Assembly (NCBI GenBank): GCA_001788495.1
Contig: MGCF01000092.1
Location: forward strand, 1,071 to 44,403
From: Candidatus Rokubacteria bacterium RIFCSPLOWO2_02_FULL_73_56
Lineage (GTDB): Bacteria > Methylomirabilota > Methylomirabilia > Rokubacteriales > CSP1-6
DNA: 43,333 nucleotides
Direction: 5' to 3'
Shown: piece after piece, positions 40,181-43,333 of the stretch
How the letters are laid out: each line of letters begins with the position of its first letter
Numbering within the stretch: position 1 is the first letter of the stretch
Translations under genes and position numbers: made by a program
The notes under the pieces: generated by a model
What the model was told of the DNA's origin: nothing
Databases searched by the model: none
What the model saw: only the letters and a program-made list of their open reading frames with translations

Positions 40181-40677
40181 GCACCTGGGTCGCGTTCTTC
40201 GTGCTCGCGGCGCTCGCGGTCGGCTCGGCCCTGGGGCTGGTGCTCCGGCGGAACCCGATCCACGGCGCGCTCTTCCTCGTCGTGAACCTCGGCTCCGTCG
40301 CCGGGCTGTACCTGATGCTCGGCGCCGAGTTCCTCGCGGCCGCGCAGGTGATCGTGTACGCGGGCGCGATCATGGTCCTCTTCGTGTTCGCGATCATGGT
40401 GCTGATCCCGGGCAAGGAGGAGACGGGGCCGGACCCCCGCCGCGCGGTCCGCCTGCTGGCGCCGCCGCTCGGCGCCCTCCTGTGCCTGCTCCTGGCGTTC
40501 GTCGTCGCGCGCGGGACCGGCGCGCCCGCGGGCGCCGCGCCGCCGGCGCCCGCGACGCTCGGCGCGCTCGGCCGGCTCCTGTTCACGCGGTACCTGTTCC
40601 CGTTCGAGCTGACGTCCGTGCTCCTCCTCGCGGCGATGGTCGGCGTCCTGCTCCTCGCCCGGAAGCGGGGGTCGTGA
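40177..40677 (+). CDS. nuoJ: NADH-quinone oxidoreductase subunit J (cluster 2)
   Basis: [57 protein letters not shown]. Confidence 0.93.
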   Translation: MSTWVAFFVLAALAVGSALGLVLRRNPIHGALFLVVNLGSVAGLYLMLGAEFLAAAQVIVYAGAIMVLFVFAIMVLIPGKEETGPDPRRAVRLLAPPLGALLCLLLAFVVARGTGAPAGAAPPAPATLGALGRLLFTRYLFPFELTSVLLLAAMVGVLLLARKRGS

Positions 40678-40982
40678 TGGGCGTGCCCGAGCACTACTAC
40701 GTCGCGCTCTCGGCGATCCTGTTCACGATCGGCGTGGTCGGCGTCGTCATTCGCCGCAACCCGCTCGTGATCTTCATGTCCATCGAGCTGATGCTCAACG
40801 CCGCGAACCTCGCGCTCGTCGCCTTCGGCCACCGGTTCGGCGCGCTCGACGGCCAGGCGCTCGTCCTGTTCGTGATGGCCGTCGCGGCGGCCGAGGTGGC
40901 CGTGGGCCTGGCGATCATCGTCGCGATCTTCCGCGTGCGTCGGCGCCTGTCGGTGGACGACCTCAGCGTGATGCGCTGGTAG
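40677..40982 (+). CDS. nuoK: NADH-quinone oxidoreductase subunit K (cluster 2)
   Basis: [49 protein letters not shown]. Confidence 0.94.
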   Translation: MGVPEHYYVALSAILFTIGVVGVVIRRNPLVIFMSIELMLNAANLALVAFGHRFGALDGQALVLFVMAVAAAEVAVGLAIIVAIFRVRRRLSVDDLSVMRW

Positions 40983-40994
40983 CGGGAGGTCCAG

Positions 40995-42011
40995 ATGGCC
41001 AAGCCCGTGCCGCGAGAGAGCCTGGTCCCCGGCGTCGACGCCGGGCTGGCGCGCCGCCTGCTCGGCGAGATGCTGCTCATCCGCCGGTTCGAGGAGAAGG
41101 CGGCCGAGGCGTACACGCTCGGCAAGATCGGCGGCTTCCTGCACCTGTACATCGGCGAGGAGGCGGTGGCGGTCGGCGCCACCTCGGTCCTCCGGCCGGA
41201 CGACTTCGCGATCTCCGCGTACCGCGAGCACGGGCACTGCCTGGCGAAGGGCGCGGACCCGCGGCGGATGATGGCCGAGCTGTACGGCCGCCGGGACGGC
41301 CTGTCGAAGGGCAAGGGCGGCTCGATGCACCTGTTCGACCGGAGCGTGAACTTCCTCGGCGGCCACGCGATCGTGGGCTCGCATCTGCCGGTCGCGGCGG
41401 GCGTGGGGTTCGCCATCAAGTACCAGGGCGGTGACCAGGTCGTCGTGTGCTACTTCGGCGACGGGGCGGTGCCCCAGGGCGAGTTCCACGAGTCGATGAA
41501 CCTGGTGGCGCTGTGGAAGCTGCCCGTCGTCTACCTCTGCGAGAACAACCGCTACGCGATGGGCACCTCGACCGAGCGCGCGCTCGCGCAGACGGAGATC
41601 TGGAAGTTCGGCCAGACCTACGGCATCCCGTCCGAGCGCGTGGACGGCATGGACGTGCTCGCGGTCCGCGAGGCGGTGGGCCGGGCGGTGGCGCGCGCGC
41701 GGGCGGCGAGCACCCCGGCGCTCATCGAGGCCGACACCTACCGGTTCCGCGGGCACTCGATGCGCGACCCGGCCGGCGCGGTGTACCGCACCCGCGAGGA
41801 GGTCGAGCGCGAGAAGCAGCGGGACCCGATCGTGCTGTTCCGGGCCCGGGTGCTCGCGGCGGGGCTCCTCGCCGAGGACGACGTCCGGGCGATCGAGAAG
41901 GACGTGAGCGACCGCATCGACGAGGCCGTGGCGTTCGCCGACGCGTCGCCGGAGCCGCCGGCCGAGTGGCTGTTCACCGACATCTACACCGACATCTCCA
42001 CGGAGGCCTGA
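40995..42011 (+). CDS. pdhA: Pyruvate dehydrogenase E1 component subunit alpha
   Basis: YREHGHCLAKGADPRRMMAELYGRRDGLSKGKGGSMHLFDRSVNFLGGHAIVGSHLPVAAGVGFA; FGDGAVPQGEFHESMNLVALWKLPVVYLCENNRYAMGT. Confidence 0.94.
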   Translation: MAKPVPRESLVPGVDAGLARRLLGEMLLIRRFEEKAAEAYTLGKIGGFLHLYIGEEAVAVGATSVLRPDDFAISAYREHGHCLAKGADPRRMMAELYGRRDGLSKGKGGSMHLFDRSVNFLGGHAIVGSHLPVAAGVGFAIKYQGGDQVVVCYFGDGAVPQGEFHESMNLVALWKLPVVYLCENNRYAMGTSTERALAQTEIWKFGQTYGIPSERVDGMDVLAVREAVGRAVARARAASTPALIEADTYRFRGHSMRDPAGAVYRTREEVEREKQRDPIVLFRARVLAAGLLAEDDVRAIEKDVSDRIDEAVAFADASPEPPAEWLFTDIYTDISTEA

Positions 42012-42012
42012 C

Positions 42013-43002
42013 GTGGCGGTGCTGACCTACCGCGAGGCCCTGAACCTCGCGCTCCGCGAGGAGATGCGCCGCGATCCGCGCGTGTTCGTCATCGGCGAGG
42101 AGGTCGGCCTGTACGAGGGCGCCTACAAGGTGACGCAGGGGCTCCTCAAGGAGTTCGGCGCCCAGCGCGTCGTGGACACGCCGATCGCGGAGTCGGGCTT
42201 CACCGGCGTCGGCATCGGCGCCGCGATGGTGGGGCTCCGGCCCGTGGTCGAGATGATGACGTTCAACTTCGCGCTGGTCGCGGTCGACCAGATCGTGAAC
42301 ACCGCGGCGAAGATCCACTACATGTCGGGCGGCCAGTACCGCGTGCCCCTGGTCATCCGCGGGCCGGGCGGGCCGGCGGCGCAGCTCGGCGCGCAGCACT
42401 CGCAGTCGATGGAGTCCTACTTCTACCACGTGCCCGGGCTCAAGGTCGTGCGCCCCACGACGCCGATGGACGCCAAGGGGCTGCTGAAGGCGGCGATCCG
42501 CGACGACAACCCCGTCATCTTCATCGAGTCGGAGACGCTCTACAACGTCAAGGGCGAGGTGCCCGAGGATCCGGAGTTCCTGATCCCGCTCGGGCGGGCG
42601 ATCGTGCGGCGCGAGGGCACCGACGTCACGCTCGTCGCCTACATGGGCATGATGTACCGGGCGATGGAGGTGGCGGAGGAGCTCGCGCCGGAGGGCATCT
42701 CGATCGAGCTGGTGGACCCGCGGACGCTGCGTCCCATGGACGCCGAGACCATCATCGGCTCGGTCCGGAAGACGCACCGTGCGGTCGTGGTGGAGGCGGG
42801 CGCGGGCTTCGCGGGCATGGGCTCCGAGATCGCGTCGTTCATCACCGAGCGCGCGTTCGACGACCTCGACGCGCCGGTCGAGCGCGTGACCGGGGCGAAC
42901 GCGCCGATGCCGTACGCGCGCAACCTCGAGAGGCTCAAGACGCCGTCCAAGGAGAAGATCGCCGCCGCGGTGCGCCGCGTGTGCGGGACGAACGGGGGCT
43001 GA
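42013..43002 (+). CDS. pdhB: Pyruvate dehydrogenase E1 component subunit beta
   Basis: MAVLTYREALNLALREEMRRDPRVFVIGEEVGLYEGAYKVTQGLLKEFGAQRVVDTPIAESGFTGVGIGAAMVGLRPVVEMMTFNFAL. Confidence 0.95.
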   Translation: MAVLTYREALNLALREEMRRDPRVFVIGEEVGLYEGAYKVTQGLLKEFGAQRVVDTPIAESGFTGVGIGAAMVGLRPVVEMMTFNFALVAVDQIVNTAAKIHYMSGGQYRVPLVIRGPGGPAAQLGAQHSQSMESYFYHVPGLKVVRPTTPMDAKGLLKAAIRDDNPVIFIESETLYNVKGEVPEDPEFLIPLGRAIVRREGTDVTLVAYMGMMYRAMEVAEELAPEGISIELVDPRTLRPMDAETIIGSVRKTHRAVVVEAGAGFAGMGSEIASFITERAFDDLDAPVERVTGANAPMPYARNLERLKTPSKEKIAAAVRRVCGTNGG

Positions 43003-43005
43003 CCC

Positions 43006-43333
43006 ATGGCCGTCACCAAGGTCGTGATGCCGAAGCTCTCCGAGGCGATGGAGAGCGGCAAGATCATCAAGTGGCTCAAGCAGGAAGGCGATCGCGTCGC
43101 GGGCGGCGATATCCTCGCGGAGGTCGAGACCGACAAGGCCGACGTCGAGATGGAGGCGTTCGGCGGCGGCGTGCTGCGGAAGATCCTGGTGTCGGCGGGG
43201 GAGAAGGCGCCCGTCGGGACGCTGATCGCCGTCATCGCCGAGACGGGCGAGGACATCTCCACGGTGCTGGCGACGGCGGGGGCGGGGGCAGGGGCAGGCT
43301 CCGGGGCTCAGACCACCCCACCTCGCCCGGAGC
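43006..43333 (+). CDS. pdhC: Dihydrolipoamide acetyltransferase (E2) of PDH complex, partial (lipoyl domain; runs off right edge)
   Basis: MAVTKVVMPKLSEAMESGKIIKWLKQEGDRVAGGDILAEVETDKADVEMEAFGGGVLRKILVSAGEKAPVGTLIAVI, then Gly/Ala linker. Confidence 0.92.
   Translation, partial: MAVTKVVMPKLSEAMESGKIIKWLKQEGDRVAGGDILAEVETDKADVEMEAFGGGVLRKILVSAGEKAPVGTLIAVIAETGEDISTVLATAGAGAGAGSGAQTTPPRPE

Noticed and set aside
43273-43333. G-rich repeats (ggcgggggcgggggcagggg) near right edge
   Set aside because: Gly/Ala/Pro linker following the E2 lipoyl domain, a normal feature of dihydrolipoamide acyltransferases.

Overview
High-GC bacterial chromosomal window, about 43 kb and almost entirely coding. Codon usage and gene order suggest a Methylomirabilota/Rokubacteria-like lineage, but this is a low-confidence guess. 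Left to right: (1) a truncated minus-strand LAGLIDADG-type homing endonuclease at the window edge, absent from the supplied ORF track; (2) iorA-iorB (indolepyruvate:ferredoxin oxidoreductase); (3) a minus-strand REC-PilZ response regulator, divergent from (4) a first complex I locus nuoABC-[double NIPSNAP]-nuoDHIJKLMN that lacks nuoEFG; (5) a small secreted protein, then a TetR regulator with a palindromic operator, coupled to an ECF-like sigma factor; (6) a housekeeping block rplU-rpmA-obgE-proB-proA-nadD-rsfS-dksA/traR-TPR-comF; (7) gap-pgk-tpiA-secG; (8) a peptide ABC substrate-binding protein and two permeases without ATPases; (9) tRNA-Leu(GAG); (10) lipA followed by a second, divergent complex I locus nuoABCDEFGHIJK that lacks nuoLMN, running into pdhA-pdhB-pdhC. 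Most interesting observations: two complementary, incomplete complex I loci (one without EFG beside a ferredoxin-reducing enzyme, the other without LMN inside a lipA/PDH operon); a tandem 57-bp repeat between nuoD2 and nuoE that forms a 38-aa micro-ORF with TAATG/ATGA overlaps at both ends; an 18-bp-arm palindromic element in frame within comF; the edge LAGLIDADG gene; and -10-like elements 8 nt upstream of two start codons, suggesting leaderless transcripts.
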